Positions 53,038 to 62,714 of a stretch of 64,000 nt of DNA are shown piece by piece (within the stretch, counting starts at the first letter, position 1; every line of letters starts with the position of its first letter). The notes under the pieces were generated by a model that made no database searches, had not been told where the DNA came from, and saw nothing but the letters and a program-made list of their open reading frames with translations. Source of the DNA: Tabrizicola sp. (lineage in GTDB: Bacteria; Pseudomonadota; Alphaproteobacteria; Rhodobacterales; Rhodobacteraceae); NCBI RefSeq assembly GCF_016793705.1, contig NZ_JAEULO010000066.1, positions 62,001 through 126,000 of the forward strand. The letters run 5' to 3'. A program made the translations under genes and the position numbers.

Positions 53038-53847
53038 GTGGCCTTCATCAAGCTGACCCTCGTCACCTTCGGCCTTCTCTACGCCGTGGCGCTGTCGGGC
53101 ATGTACACCTTCCAGCGCGATCTCCAGTATTTCCCCACCCGCCGCGACCCGGCGCCCGAAGCTCTCGGCCTGAGCGGTGTCGCCCGGGTCGCGCTGGCCA
53201 CGCCCGATGGCGAAACCCTCGTCCTGTGGACCAGTCCGGCGCAGGGAGACCGGCCCGTGATCCTGTTCCTGCACGGAAACGCGGGCGAGATCGCCGACCG
53301 CGCCGACCGTCTCGCCTTCTACCAGTCGCGGGGCTATGGCACTGCCTTCCTGTCCTGGCGCGGCTACGGCGGCTCGACCGGCCGACCCTCGGAAGCCGGT
53401 CTCCTGACCGACGCAAAGGCCGTCTACGATCACCTCCGGGCGCAAGGCGTCCCGCCCGACCGCATCGTCCTCGTCGGCGAAAGCCTCGGCACCGGCCCGG
53501 CCGTGATCACCGCCGCCGCCAACCCCGTCGCCGCCGTGATCCTCGAGGCCCCCTATTCCGCCGCCGTCGACATCGCTCGTCGCGCCTATCCCTGGGCACC
53601 GGTCGGCCTCCTGATGAAGGACCAGTACCGCTCGCGCGACCACATCGCCGCGATCAGCGCGCCGCTCCTCATCCTGCATGGAGAGCGGGACCGGGTGATC
53701 CCGCAGGGGTTCGGCAAGCGCCTCTTCGATCTCGCGCAGGACCCCAAGACCTTCCTCTCCCTTGGCCCGGTCGGACATGACGCGCTGTTCAGCCCGGCGA
53801 CATGGGAGAAGGAAGCGGATTTCATCGACCGGATGGTCGCTCCTTGA
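53038..53847 (+). CDS. Membrane-anchored alpha/beta hydrolase
   Basis: The 269-residue protein has an N-terminal hydrophobic helix (LTLVTFGLLYAVALSGMY) and an alpha/beta hydrolase domain of the ABHD13/Bem46 kind. The oxyanion region is VILFLHGNAGEIADR, the nucleophile elbow is VGESLGTGPAV (Ser in GESLG), the acid lies in LLILHGERDRVIP and the His in LGPVGHDALF. Start is GTG with AAGGAAG upstream. The substrate is unknown. Confidence 0.88.
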   Translation: MAFIKLTLVTFGLLYAVALSGMYTFQRDLQYFPTRRDPAPEALGLSGVARVALATPDGETLVLWTSPAQGDRPVILFLHGNAGEIADRADRLAFYQSRGYGTAFLSWRGYGGSTGRPSEAGLLTDAKAVYDHLRAQGVPPDRIVLVGESLGTGPAVITAAANPVAAVILEAPYSAAVDIARRAYPWAPVGLLMKDQYRSRDHIAAISAPLLILHGERDRVIPQGFGKRLFDLAQDPKTFLSLGPVGHDALFSPATWEKEADFIDRMVAP

Positions 53848-53904
53848 CCCTTCTCGCGCCGCGGCCCATCTCTGGCGCTGACAAAAGGACCGAAAGCCCC
53901 CCAG

Positions 53905-55326
53905 ATGACAGAAGCTCCCTTCCGCCCCTTCGACACCCATCTCGACGAGACCGCCGCGCTTTCCACCCTGCGCGAGGCGACCGCCGGGGCCGATGACGGC
54001 GAGCTGTTCCTGGAAAGACGCCGCGCCGAAAGCATCGTCCTTGACGACGGGCGCATCCGGCAGGCGACCTATGACGCAAGCCAAGGCTTCGGCCTGCGCG
54101 CCGTCCGGGGCGAGGTCGCGGGTTACGCGCATTCGACCGAGATCACCGAAACCGCGCTCCGCCGCGCCGCCGAAACCGCCCGCCTTGCCGTGGGCGCTGG
54201 CGGCGGCACCCTCGCCCCACCCCCGCGCGGCACCAACACCCGGCTTTACCACGCCGACGACCCGATGGCCGACGCCGCCTTCCCGGTGAAGATCGATCTC
54301 CTGCGCGAAATCGACGCCCATGCCCGCGCGCTTGACCCGCGCGTGGTGCAGGTCTCGGCCACGCTCTCCGCCAGCCTGCAAGAGGTGGAGATCCTCCGCC
54401 CCGAAGGCACGCGGCTTGCCGACATCCGCCCGATGGCCCGCCTGAACGTCAGCGTGATGATCGAGGAGAACGGCCGCCGCGAACAGGGTGGTATGGGCAA
54501 GGGCGGACGACACGGGCTGGCCGAACTCATGTCGCCGGAAACCTGGAAACCGATGATCGCCGAAGCCCTGCGCATCGCGCAGGTCAATCTCGGCGCGGTC
54601 GACGCCCCCGCAGGCGTGATGGACGTGGTCCTGGGCCCCGGCTGGCCCGGCATCCTCTTGCACGAGGCCATCGGGCACGGGTTGGAAGGTGATTTCAACC
54701 GCAAGGAAACCTCGGCCTTTGCCGGACTGATGGGGAAACAGATCGCCTCAAAAGGCGTGACTGTCCTTGATGACGGAACAATTCCGGGCCGACGCGGCTC
54801 GATCTCCATCGACGACGAAGGCACGCCCTCGGGCAAGAATGTGCTGATCGAGGACGGCGTGCTGACAGGCTACATGCAGGACCGGCAGAACGCCCGGCTG
54901 ATGGGCGTCGCCCCAACCGGCAACGGGCGGCGAGAAAGCTTTGCCCATATCCCGATGCCCCGGATGACCAACACCTACATGCTCGCGGGCCAGGACGACC
55001 CCGCCGGGATCGTGGCCTCTCTCAAGGACGGCATCTACGCGGTGGGCTTCGGCGGCGGGCAGGTCGACATCACCTCCGGCAAGTTCGTGTTCTCCTGCAC
55101 CGAGGCCTACCGGGTCCGGAACGGCGTGGTGGGCGAGGCGGTGAAGGGCGCAACCCTGATCGGCGACGGCGCCACCGCGCTGAAAGGCATCCGCGCCATC
55201 GGCAACGACCTCCAGCTCGACCCGGGTATCGGCAACTGCGGCAAGGCCGGGCAATGGGTGCCGGTGGGGGTGGGCCAGCCCACCCTTCTGATCGGCGGGC
55301 TCACGATCGGAGGCCAGGGTGGATGA
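53905..55326 (+). CDS. tldD: Metalloprotease TldD
   Basis: The 473-residue TldD/PmbA-family protein carries the zinc motif HEAIGHGLEGD (His-x3-His) near 253-263 and a C-terminal GNCGKAGQWVPVGVGQP block with the third ligand region. TldD works with TldE (PmbA) to cleave peptides, for example in leader-peptide processing of ribosomally made antibiotics and in CcdA degradation. tldE is not in the window. Confidence 0.95.
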   Translation: MTEAPFRPFDTHLDETAALSTLREATAGADDGELFLERRRAESIVLDDGRIRQATYDASQGFGLRAVRGEVAGYAHSTEITETALRRAAETARLAVGAGGGTLAPPPRGTNTRLYHADDPMADAAFPVKIDLLREIDAHARALDPRVVQVSATLSASLQEVEILRPEGTRLADIRPMARLNVSVMIEENGRREQGGMGKGGRHGLAELMSPETWKPMIAEALRIAQVNLGAVDAPAGVMDVVLGPGWPGILLHEAIGHGLEGDFNRKETSAFAGLMGKQIASKGVTVLDDGTIPGRRGSISIDDEGTPSGKNVLIEDGVLTGYMQDRQNARLMGVAPTGNGRRESFAHIPMPRMTNTYMLAGQDDPAGIVASLKDGIYAVGFGGGQVDITSGKFVFSCTEAYRVRNGVVGEAVKGATLIGDGATALKGIRAIGNDLQLDPGIGNCGKAGQWVPVGVGQPTLLIGGLTIGGQGG

Positions 55327-55333
55327 GGGCGGC

Positions 55334-55684
55334 ATGACCACGCGATTCGAGGCGGAACGGCGGCGCGTCACGGCGTTCTTCGGCGCCCTGACCGGGATTT
55401 TCCTGCTGCTGCTGGGCGGTTCGACCGTGTTCTTCCACTATCAGGAAGGCTGGACCTGGATCGACTCCTGGTTCTTCACCGTCACCACGGTATCGACAGT
55501 CGGCTACGGCAATCTCGTCCCGGCAACCGACCTTGGCAAGCTCGTGACGACCGGGCTGATCTTCTGCGGCATCGGCCTTTTCGGCCTTGCCGCCACGCAG
55601 ATCGCGCACAATCTGGTCACCCGTCGCGAAAACCGGCAGCGGGACGCCTCGCGACGGAAGGGACCCGAAAGCGACCAGGGCTGA
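55334..55684 (+). CDS. Two-helix potassium channel
   Basis: The 116-residue protein has two membrane helices flanking a pore loop. The selectivity filter is TVSTVGYGN (TVGYG), the hallmark of K+ channels. Helix 1 is GALTGIFLLLLGGSTVFF and helix 2 is LVTTGLIFCGIGLFGLAATQI. No cyclic-nucleotide or RCK domain is attached; the basic tail is short. ATG at 55334 with GAGGG upstream, eight bases after tldD. Confidence 0.88.
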   Translation: MTTRFEAERRRVTAFFGALTGIFLLLLGGSTVFFHYQEGWTWIDSWFFTVTTVSTVGYGNLVPATDLGKLVTTGLIFCGIGLFGLAATQIAHNLVTRRENRQRDASRRKGPESDQG

Positions 55685-55816
55685 CTCCCGGCCACGTCAG
55701 GCCCAGGATCGCAAGCCCCGAGCACGCGCTTTGGCCGACCCAATCGCCGCATGGTCCGGGCGCCAGGCCATACTTGGTGCTTCACCGGCCCAGCAGGGGA
55801 CCGTCGAAGCAATCAC

Positions 55817-58117
55817 CTACCGCCCGAATTTGCCTTTCAGCGCGTCCGCGAACGCATTTCCCCCGCCCTGGGGCCCGGACTGCATCGGCCCCCGGACCGG
55901 CTTCGCGGGCGCACCCCCCCGCTCCTTCGCCTGGTCCCTAGCGCTCGCCCCGCCGTCCGATTTCATCGTCAACCCGATCCGCTTGCGGCTCACGTCTACC
56001 TCCACCACCCGGACCTTCACCACATCCCCGGCCTTCACCACCGCATGCGGGTCCTTCACGAAGGTGTCCGACAGCTGGCTCACATGCACCAGCCCGTCCT
56101 GATGGACGCCAATGTCCACGAAGGCCCCGAAGGCCGCCACGTTCGTCACCGTGCCTTCCAGCACCATCCCGGGCTTGAGGTCGGTGATCTCGTCCACCCC
56201 ATCCGTGAAGGTCGCCGTCTTGAAGCTGGGCCGGGGATCGCGCCCCGGCTTTTCCAGCTCGGCCAGGATGTCCTTCACCGTCGGCAACCCGAACCGTTCG
56301 TCCACGAAAGCCGCGGGGTCCAGTCGCTTCAACGTTGCTCCGTCCCCCATCAGGCTGCGAATGTCCCGCCCGCAGGCCGCAGTGATTTTCCGCGCCACGT
56401 CATAGGCTTCCGGGTGAACCGACGAGGCATCCAGCGGTTCCTTCCCTCCGGTGATCCGCAGGAACCCCGCCGCCTGCTCGAAGGCCTTCGGCCCCAGCCG
56501 CGCGACCTTCAGCAATTCCTTCCGCGTGGCAAAGGGCCCATTGGCATCGCGATGCGCCACGATGGCCTCGGCCAGCCCCGGCCCCACCCCCGACACCCGC
56601 GCCAACAGCGGCGCCGAGGCGGTGTTCAGGTCCACCCCCACCCCGTTCACAGCATCTTCCACCACCGCGTCCAGCGATTTCGCGAGGCGATGCTGGTCCA
56701 CGTCATGCTGGTATTGCCCGACGCCGATCGCCTTCGGCTCGATCTTCACCAGTTCCGCCAGCGGGTCCTGCAAGCGCCGGGCAATCGAGACCGCCCCCCG
56801 CAGCGACACGTCCAGTTCCGGAAACTCTCGCGCCGCCAGTTCGCTGGCCGAATAGACCGAGGCCCCGGCTTCCGACACCACAACCTTCACCGGCTTCTCC
56901 CCACCCGAAGGCAACAGCGCCAGCAAATCCGCCACCAGCTTCTCGGTCTCCCGGCTCGCCGTCCCGTTGCCGATGGCGATCAGCTTAACCCCATGCTGCC
57001 CGATCAGCCGGGCAATCGCCACCTGCGCGCCTTTGAGGTCCATCCTCGGCTGGAACGGATAGACAGTATCCGTCGCCACCAGCTTGCCCGTCGCATCCAC
57101 CACCGCGACTTTCACGCCGGTCCGAATGCCGGGATCGAGGCCCATCGTCGCCTTGCCCCCCGCCGGGGCCGCCAAGAGCAAATCCTTCAGGTTCCGCGCG
57201 AAGACCCGGATCGCCTCGGCCTCCGCCGCCTCGCGCAGTTCCGCCATCAGGTCCAGCGTCAGCGAGGTCTTCAGCTTCACCCGCCAGGCCCAGGCCGCCG
57301 CCTCGCGCAGCCACTTGTCCCCCGGCCCCTGCCCGCCGGCCCCCACAGCCGCGCCACAGGCCCGCTCCGCTGGGCTCTCGCCCCGAGGCGCCTCGGCGTC
57401 GATCTCCAGATCCAGCACCAGCACCTCCTCGTTCCGCCCCCGGAACATCGCCAGCGCCCGGTGACTTGGCACCCGCGAGAACTCCTCAGAATGCGCGAAG
57501 TAATCCGAGAACTTCGCCCCCGCCGCCTCTTTCCCGGCAACCACCTTCGCCGACAGCTTCCCCACCTTCCGCATGTGGTCCCGAAGCCGCCCCAGCAGCG
57601 CGGCATCCTCGCTCAACCCCTCGGCCAGGATGTCGCGCGCGCCCTCCAGCGCAGCCTTGGCATCCGGAAAGCCTTCGGACAGGAAGCCGCCCGCCAGCGC
57701 CAGCGGGTCCGCCGACCGATCCGCGACAATCGCGTCATAAAGCCCCTGCAACCCCGCCTCGCGGGCGATCATCGCCTTGGTCCGGCGCTTGGGCTTGTAG
57801 GGCAGGTAGATGTCTTCCAGCTCCGCCTTCGTCCCCGCCCCGGCAATCGCCTTGGCCAGCGCCTCGGTCATCTTCCCCTGCTCGGTGATCGAGGCGACGA
57901 TCGCCCCCCGCCGCGCCTCCAGCTCGCGCAGGTAGCCCAGACGTTCCTCCAGCTTGCGCAGCTGGGTATCGTCCAGCCCGCCCGTCACCTCCTTGCGGTA
58001 GCGCGCGATGAAGGGCACCGTCGCGCCGCCGTCCAGAAGCTCCACCGCAGAGGTCACTTGCGCGGGGGTCGCCCCGATCTCGGTGGCGATCAGGCGGGGG
58101 ATCAGGGTCAGGCTCAT
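55817..58117 (-). CDS. tex: Tex-type transcription accessory / RNA-binding protein
   Basis: The 766-residue protein has the Tex layout. The N-terminal helical region ends [17 protein letters not shown], the YqgF-like RNase H domain shows [17 protein letters not shown] near 330, the helix-hairpin-helix segment contains [20 protein letters not shown], and the S1 domain ([29 protein letters not shown]) is near 650. It ends in a basic Gly-rich tail. Tex binds RNA and associates with the transcription apparatus. ATG at 58117 with GAGG six bases upstream. Confidence 0.96.
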   Translation of the reverse strand: MSLTLIPRLIATEIGATPAQVTSAVELLDGGATVPFIARYRKEVTGGLDDTQLRKLEERLGYLRELEARRGAIVASITEQGKMTEALAKAIAGAGTKAELEDIYLPYKPKRRTKAMIAREAGLQGLYDAIVADRSADPLALAGGFLSEGFPDAKAALEGARDILAEGLSEDAALLGRLRDHMRKVGKLSAKVVAGKEAAGAKFSDYFAHSEEFSRVPSHRALAMFRGRNEEVLVLDLEIDAEAPRGESPAERACGAAVGAGGQGPGDKWLREAAAWAWRVKLKTSLTLDLMAELREAAEAEAIRVFARNLKDLLLAAPAGGKATMGLDPGIRTGVKVAVVDATGKLVATDTVYPFQPRMDLKGAQVAIARLIGQHGVKLIAIGNGTASRETEKLVADLLALLPSGGEKPVKVVVSEAGASVYSASELAAREFPELDVSLRGAVSIARRLQDPLAELVKIEPKAIGVGQYQHDVDQHRLAKSLDAVVEDAVNGVGVDLNTASAPLLARVSGVGPGLAEAIVAHRDANGPFATRKELLKVARLGPKAFEQAAGFLRITGGKEPLDASSVHPEAYDVARKITAACGRDIRSLMGDGATLKRLDPAAFVDERFGLPTVKDILAELEKPGRDPRPSFKTATFTDGVDEITDLKPGMVLEGTVTNVAAFGAFVDIGVHQDGLVHVSQLSDTFVKDPHAVVKAGDVVKVRVVEVDVSRKRIGLTMKSDGGASARDQAKERGGAPAKPVRGPMQSGPQGGGNAFADALKGKFGR

Positions 58118-58177
58118 GCGAATCCTCGTCACTCGGGGCGGGCACCTTAGCCGCGCCCCCCGACCGGGGAAACCCCG

Positions 58178-59827
58178 TCAGGGATCGAACCGCCAGACCC
58201 GCAGTGCCTGGTCCTTGATCCGGCCCCGCAGGTCGTCGCCCCACCACCAGAGCCCGGCCATCACCGCCAGAACCACCGCCGCCCAGGGCCAGATGTCGCA
58301 GTAAAGCGCCAGCAGCGGGCGGGGGTCGAGGCTGACCGCCGACCACCAGCCGGAAGCGATGCCCTTCAGGCCCGGCCAAAGCCCGCGCAGGCCCACACGG
58401 TCCAGCGCAGGCCCCAGCGGCAGGGCCACCAGCAGCACCGCGAAGCAGATCAGCGCCCGGTTCGCCCCGATCCGCCAGCCGATCAACCGATGCGCCCGCC
58501 GATCAGGCTCCGGTTCCGGATGCATCGGCGCCGGGCCGCAGCTGTCATGGCTGGACGGCACATCGCAGACGCTGGGGGCTCCTGGCAGAAGCAGCGGCGC
58601 ATAGCCGTCCGCCCCGGTCCGGATCTTCTGCAGCACCGAGCGGTGCAGCACCGGCGCGCCCCTGCCGTTCTCGGCCTGCCCTGGCTTCGGCCGCGGGGCA
58701 TAGCGGTAGCTCGCCGCCAGCCCCGCCCGGGAATCATGGATCAGCGCCCGGGGATAGCGCCGCGCGTCGAACGCCTCCCGCGCGCCGGGGGCAAAGCGCA
58801 GCCCCTCCTCGCCCGCAGCCTCCATGATCCACAACAGCGGGTCCGTCGCCACCGCGTCGTCGGGATAGCCCCCGCCCACGTCGGAATGCATCCCCGCAAA
58901 CCAGGTCTCGCGCACCAGCGTCGGCGCCTCCGGCGTTCCCGCATCGGTCTGGTCGAACTGCAACGGATGAAAGGTCTTCCGCTCGTCATCCAGCGCCAGC
59001 ACATGATCGGCCCGGGCGACGATCTTCGCGCAGACCCGGTTGCGGAAGATGATCGGCCAGATCAGCCAGCTCCACAGCTCGCGCAGGCCGACGAAGGGGA
59101 AGCCATAAGCCTCCACCGTGTCGAAAAGGCCCATGTAGCGGATGCCCACCTTGCCGCCGTCCTCGCCCTCCGGCGCATCCTCCCCCAGCGCCGGACGCCG
59201 CTCCACCGGCCGCGCTGCCAGCACCTCGGCATGGGTCGGCTGGCGGAACAGCCGCCGCTTCGCGCTGATCGTCCGGTCCCGCAGCCAGCGCAGCGCACCG
59301 ATCCAGGGCGCCATCCTCAGCCTGCCGTCCTGCATCAGCGGTGCGGTCTTCTCGCGATAGGCCTCCCAGGCCCGCATCGCGTTCCGCTTCATCTCGGCAT
59401 CCGTCACCGGCCGCTCGCCGACCATGAGAGGCATCAGCCCCTGCCAGCGGACCATCCCCGCCAGCGTCCTGACCGTGAAGGCCCCGCGTGAAAAGCCGAA
59501 GAGATAGATCTCGTCCCCCGGCTCCCAGTTCCAGCAGAGGAAGCGGTACAGCTTGCGGACGTTCGAGGGCACGCCGATCCCCGTCGCCCCATCGATCAGC
59601 CGCAGCACCCGGTTGCCCGAGGTTCCGACCCCCGGAATATAGCGCGCCAACTGCAACTCGGCCGGGGTCACCCCGGACTTCTCGGTCTTGTCCAGCGCGG
59701 AATACAACCGCCAGACATTCGACTCCTGCATGGCAAAGCTGCTGCCGGTGCCATCGGCGAAGATGACGATCTTCTTGCCCCGCCAGGGGGGCGTGATCGG
59801 GGGCGGGGCTGCGGTGTCTTCGGACAT
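58178..59827 (-). CDS. DUF2235 hydrolase with two C-terminal membrane helices
   Basis: A 549-residue protein. The N-terminal domain matches DUF2235 (Tle1-like alpha/beta hydrolase): KKIVIFADGTGSSF near 20, the nucleophile elbow FGFSRGAFTVR near 110 (Ser in GFSRG) and WFAGMHSDVGGGYPDD near 310, with the acid/His region. Two hydrophobic segments lie near the C-terminus (ICFAVLLVALPLGPALD and IWPWAAVVLAVMAGLWWW). Related domains are phospholipase effectors of type VI secretion, but here the anchor and the lack of a VgrG or immunity gene speak for a housekeeping membrane lipase. GGAGG precedes the ATG. Confidence 0.85.
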   Translation of the reverse strand: MSEDTAAPPPITPPWRGKKIVIFADGTGSSFAMQESNVWRLYSALDKTEKSGVTPAELQLARYIPGVGTSGNRVLRLIDGATGIGVPSNVRKLYRFLCWNWEPGDEIYLFGFSRGAFTVRTLAGMVRWQGLMPLMVGERPVTDAEMKRNAMRAWEAYREKTAPLMQDGRLRMAPWIGALRWLRDRTISAKRRLFRQPTHAEVLAARPVERRPALGEDAPEGEDGGKVGIRYMGLFDTVEAYGFPFVGLRELWSWLIWPIIFRNRVCAKIVARADHVLALDDERKTFHPLQFDQTDAGTPEAPTLVRETWFAGMHSDVGGGYPDDAVATDPLLWIMEAAGEEGLRFAPGAREAFDARRYPRALIHDSRAGLAASYRYAPRPKPGQAENGRGAPVLHRSVLQKIRTGADGYAPLLLPGAPSVCDVPSSHDSCGPAPMHPEPEPDRRAHRLIGWRIGANRALICFAVLLVALPLGPALDRVGLRGLWPGLKGIASGWWSAVSLDPRPLLALYCDIWPWAAVVLAVMAGLWWWGDDLRGRIKDQALRVWRFDP

Positions 59828-59974
59828 GACATTCCTCCAATCCGGAACGCGAAAGCTGAAATCACTTGGGGCCGTCAGGCCGGCGCAATGGTCGAAGCAT
59901 GGCACAAAGCCGCTCCGGCGCAAGTAAGGAGCAAGACACTGGATACCGCTTTGCAGACCTTCATCATCCGGTCC

Positions 59975-59990
59975 TGATTGACGCACCTCA
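59975..59990 (+). promoter_or_regulatory. LacI-type operator in the regulator's own promoter
   Basis: TGATTGACGCACCTCA matches the operator at 61144-61159 at 13 of 16 positions. It covers the -35 box of the regulator gene, so it should allow autorepression. Confidence 0.5.
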
Positions 59991-60006
59991 TATTCCGTCG
60001 AATAGT
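59978..60006 (+). promoter_or_regulatory. Promoter of the LacI-family gene
   Basis: TTGACG (59978-59983), 17-bp spacer, AATAGT (60001-60006), 28 bp ahead of the TTG start codon. The -35 is inside the operator-like sequence. Confidence 0.55.
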
Positions 60007-60033
60007 CGCGACGGGAAGCGCTGGAGTTCGAGT

Positions 60034-61101
60034 TTGCGGCCGACAGTAACCGACATTGCCCGCGAAGCAGGTGTCAGCCTTGCCACGGTGGACCGGGTGC
60101 TGAACGCGCGACCCGGGGTGCGCGAGAAGACGATCCTGGCGGTCAACGAAGCCATTGCCAGGCTTGGCTATGTCCGCGATCTGACGGCGGCAAACCTGGC
60201 GCGGGGACGGTCCTACCGCGTCGCGGTCATTCTGCCGGATTCGGAAAGCCAGTTCATCCAGTCGCTGGCCGACGCGTTGATCGAGGCGGGTTCGGTGGCC
60301 GCAACCAGCCGAATCGAGCTGCGTCTGCACCGCTTTCCCGCCGAGGACCCGCATCAGCTGGCAGCTCTGCTGGCTTCCCTGCCGGAGAGCGACTATGTGG
60401 GCGTCGCGCTGATGGCCCAGGAAACGCCTGTCCTTCGGGATGCGGTCCGGTTGCTGCGGTCCAAGGGCATTCCGGTGGTGGCGCTCGTCTCTAACCTGCC
60501 GAATGCGGCCTGCGACCATTTCGTCGGCATCGACAACTGTGCGGCAGGCCGGACCGCCGGCGTCCTCATGGGCCGGTTCCTGGGCGGGGGACCCGGTCAG
60601 GTGATGGTTCTGGGCCAGTCCCTTCTGGCGCGCGACATGGTGGACCGTCGCCGCGGTTTCGACGAGGTGATGCTGCGCGACTTTCCCGGGCTGGATGTGC
60701 TGCCCTCGCTGGAAACCCACGGCTCTGGCCGCACCCTGCGCGACGTGGTGACCCGGCGTCTGGCCAACTCACCGCAGGTGCGGGGCATCTACGCCATGGG
60801 CGACGGGCACCGGGCCCTGACGCAACTGATTGACGAATATGGGCTTTCCGGTCGCATCACTGTGATCTGCCACGAACTTACCGCCCATGTCCGGACCGCC
60901 CTGGAGCAGGGTACGGTCACCGCCGTCATCACCCAGAACCTCGGGCACCTTGCACGCAGCACGCTGCGGGTCCTGCGGGCCAAGGCCGACAACCTGCCGC
61001 TGGACGAGGGGCAGGAGCAGATCCGCATCGAGATCGTCCTGCGCGAGAATCTGCCTCCCCAGTCCGATTCGCACCGCTCCAGCGCCGAAACTGCTGCCTG
61101 A
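60034..61101 (+). CDS. LacI-family transcriptional regulator of the adjacent sugar transporter
   Basis: The 355-residue regulator has an N-terminal LacI helix-turn-helix (VTDIAREAGVSLATVDRVLN, with the usual hinge ARLGYVRD) and a periplasmic-binding-like effector domain. The latter contains VAVILPDSESQF, GIDNCAAGRTAG and VMVLGQSL, ending VITQNLGHLA. The start is a TTG with GGAG seven bases before it, giving MRPTVTDIA. Upstream ATGs would add 56 residues encoded by the promoter itself. It probably binds the operators at 59975 and 61144; the inducer is likely the transported sugar. Confidence 0.9.
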   Translation: MRPTVTDIAREAGVSLATVDRVLNARPGVREKTILAVNEAIARLGYVRDLTAANLARGRSYRVAVILPDSESQFIQSLADALIEAGSVAATSRIELRLHRFPAEDPHQLAALLASLPESDYVGVALMAQETPVLRDAVRLLRSKGIPVVALVSNLPNAACDHFVGIDNCAAGRTAGVLMGRFLGGGPGQVMVLGQSLLARDMVDRRRGFDEVMLRDFPGLDVLPSLETHGSGRTLRDVVTRRLANSPQVRGIYAMGDGHRALTQLIDEYGLSGRITVICHELTAHVRTALEQGTVTAVITQNLGHLARSTLRVLRAKADNLPLDEGQEQIRIEIVLRENLPPQSDSHRSSAETAA

Positions 61102-61143
61102 CCTCTCGCTTCAAGCGCTTTGGAAGGAAGCTGCGCCAGGAAA

Positions 61144-61159
61144 TGAGGTACGCACCTCA
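61144..61159 (+). promoter_or_regulatory. LacI-type operator upstream of the sugar ABC operon
   Basis: TGAGGT-ACGC-ACCTCA: perfect 6-bp arms and a central C-G pair, as expected for a LacI-family site. It lies 7 bp upstream of the -35 box of the transporter promoter. Confidence 0.6.
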
Positions 61160-61166
61160 AAAATGC

Positions 61167-61195
61167 TTTACAGGCCCGTCGTCCCTGCCTATCGT
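61167..61195 (+). promoter_or_regulatory. Promoter of the sugar ABC transporter operon
   Basis: TTTACA (61167-61172), a 17-bp spacer and TATCGT (61190-61195). The gene starts at 61259 with GGGAGG upstream, so the leader is about 55 bases. Confidence 0.55.
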
Positions 61196-61258
61196 CTGAC
61201 AAATCACAGAAGGTCCGGCATCCCGCACGGACACGTCACATCTCACCGGGAGGATTGC

Positions 61259-62581
61259 ATGAAACGGACAACTTTCGCCGCATCCGCGGCTGTTGCGCTG
61301 GTCTGGGCAGCCCAGGCGCAGGCACAAGGCAGTGAACTGACCCTCTGCTGGGCGGCATGGGACCCGGCGAATGCGCTCGTCGAACTCTCGAAGGATTTCG
61401 AGGCCCAGTCCGGCACCAAGATGAACTTCGAATTCGTGCCCTGGCCCAATTTCGCCGACCGGATGCTCAACGAACTCAACTCCGGCGGCCAGCTCTGCGA
61501 CCTGATGATCGGCGACAGCCAGTGGATCGGCGGTGCTGCCGAAAACGGCTGGTACGTCAAGCTGAACGACTTCTTCGCCGCCGAGGGCATCTCGATGGAT
61601 GCTTTCGTCCCCGCCACCGTGACCGGCTATTCGGAATGGCCGAAGAACACCCCGAACTACTGGTCGCTGCCCGCCTTCGGCGACGTGGTCGGCTGGACCT
61701 ACCGCAAGGACTGGTTCGAGCGGCCAGAAATCCAGACCGCCTTCAAGGAGAAATACGGCCGCGACCTGACGCCCCCCGCCACCTTCGCGGAGCTGAAGGA
61801 CGTCGCCGAATTCTTCCAGGGCCGCGACATCGATGGCAAGACGGTCTACGGTGCCTCGATCTACACGGAACGCGGCTCGGAAGGCATCACGATGGGGGCG
61901 ATGGACGTCCTCTATTCCTTCGGCTTCAAGTACGACAACCCCGACAAGCCCTATGAGATGGAAGGTTTCGTCAACTCCGACGGCGCGGTCGCGGGGCTGG
62001 AATTCTACAAGTCGCTTTACGATTGCTGCGTCGCCCCGGGCACGTCCAACACCTACATGGGCGAAGGCATCGACGCCTACAAATCGGGGCAGGTCGCGCT
62101 CCAGATGAACTTCGCCTTCACCTGGCCGGGCTTCGAGACCGATCCCAACGTCGGCGGCGGCAAGACCGGCTATCTGGTGAACCCCGCCGGCCCCGGCGGC
62201 GAACGCTTCGCCCAGCTGGGCGGACAGGGCATCAGCGTCGTCGCCAACACCGACAACATGGACGGCGCGCTGGCCTATATCAAATGGTTCGCCCAGAAGG
62301 ACGTGCAGGAAAAATGGTGGTCGATGGGCGGCTTCTCCTGCCTGCGCGCCGTGGTCGAGGACCCGGCCTTCGCCACCAGCCAGCCCTATGCGCAGACCTT
62401 CCTCGACTCGATGGCGATCGTGAAGGACTTCTGGGCCGAGCCCTCCTATGCCTCGCTGCTCCAGGCCTCGCAGGCGCGGTTCCACGATTATGTGGTCGCC
62501 GGCAACGGCACCGCGAAAGAGGCGCTGGATGGTCTGATCGCCGACTGGACCGAGGTTTTCGAGGACGAAGGCAAGCTCTGA
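61259..62581 (+). CDS. Carbohydrate ABC transporter, periplasmic solute-binding protein
   Basis: The 440-residue family 1 binding protein has a signal peptide (cleavage near AQAQA-QG). A mature start with LTLCWAAWDPANALVELSKDFEAQSG leads into the typical clamshell (YWSLPAFGDVVGWTYRKDWF near 140 and LQMNFAFTWPGF near 285). It should capture a sugar or polyol in the periplasm. A strong ribosome-binding site (GGGAGG) precedes the ATG. The substrate cannot be named with confidence. Confidence 0.93.
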   Translation: MKRTTFAASAAVALVWAAQAQAQGSELTLCWAAWDPANALVELSKDFEAQSGTKMNFEFVPWPNFADRMLNELNSGGQLCDLMIGDSQWIGGAAENGWYVKLNDFFAAEGISMDAFVPATVTGYSEWPKNTPNYWSLPAFGDVVGWTYRKDWFERPEIQTAFKEKYGRDLTPPATFAELKDVAEFFQGRDIDGKTVYGASIYTERGSEGITMGAMDVLYSFGFKYDNPDKPYEMEGFVNSDGAVAGLEFYKSLYDCCVAPGTSNTYMGEGIDAYKSGQVALQMNFAFTWPGFETDPNVGGGKTGYLVNPAGPGGERFAQLGGQGISVVANTDNMDGALAYIKWFAQKDVQEKWWSMGGFSCLRAVVEDPAFATSQPYAQTFLDSMAIVKDFWAEPSYASLLQASQARFHDYVVAGNGTAKEALDGLIADWTEVFEDEGKL

Positions 62582-62596
62582 CCCCGCCTCTCCTCC

Positions 62597-62693
62597 GGCC
62601 CCGGACCCGCTCCGGGGCCTCCTCCAGAGAACCTGCAAATCTGCGCTCCCTTCCTGCGGGAAGGGGGTAAGGTGAAGGGGCCAACGCCCCTTC
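62597..62693 (+). terminator. Three successive hairpins between the binding-protein and permease genes
   Basis: Stem 1 (62597-62619) is GGCCCCGGA / TCCGGGGCC. Stem 2 (62648-62665) is CCCTTCC / GGAAGGG with a TGCG loop. Stem 3 (62674-62693) is GAAGGGGC / GCCCCTTC with a CAAC loop. All are perfect and lack a T-run. They probably stabilise the upstream message and reduce transcription into the permeases, as hairpins do between malE and malF. Confidence 0.6.
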
Positions 62694-62714
62694 CCCCGCC
62701 CACGGGATCACCGC

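Noticed and set aside
51895-54678. 927-codon minus-strand frame across ctaC, hydrolase and tldD
   Set aside because: It crosses three recognised genes in other frames.
55751-58150. 799-codon plus-strand frame opposite tex
   Set aside because: tex is complete with all domains on the minus strand.
59866-60033. Upstream ATGs (59866, 59899) as the start of the LacI-family gene
   Set aside because: The added residues do not resemble the family, and the stretch contains the promoter and operator. The TTG at 60034 has a good ribosome-binding site.
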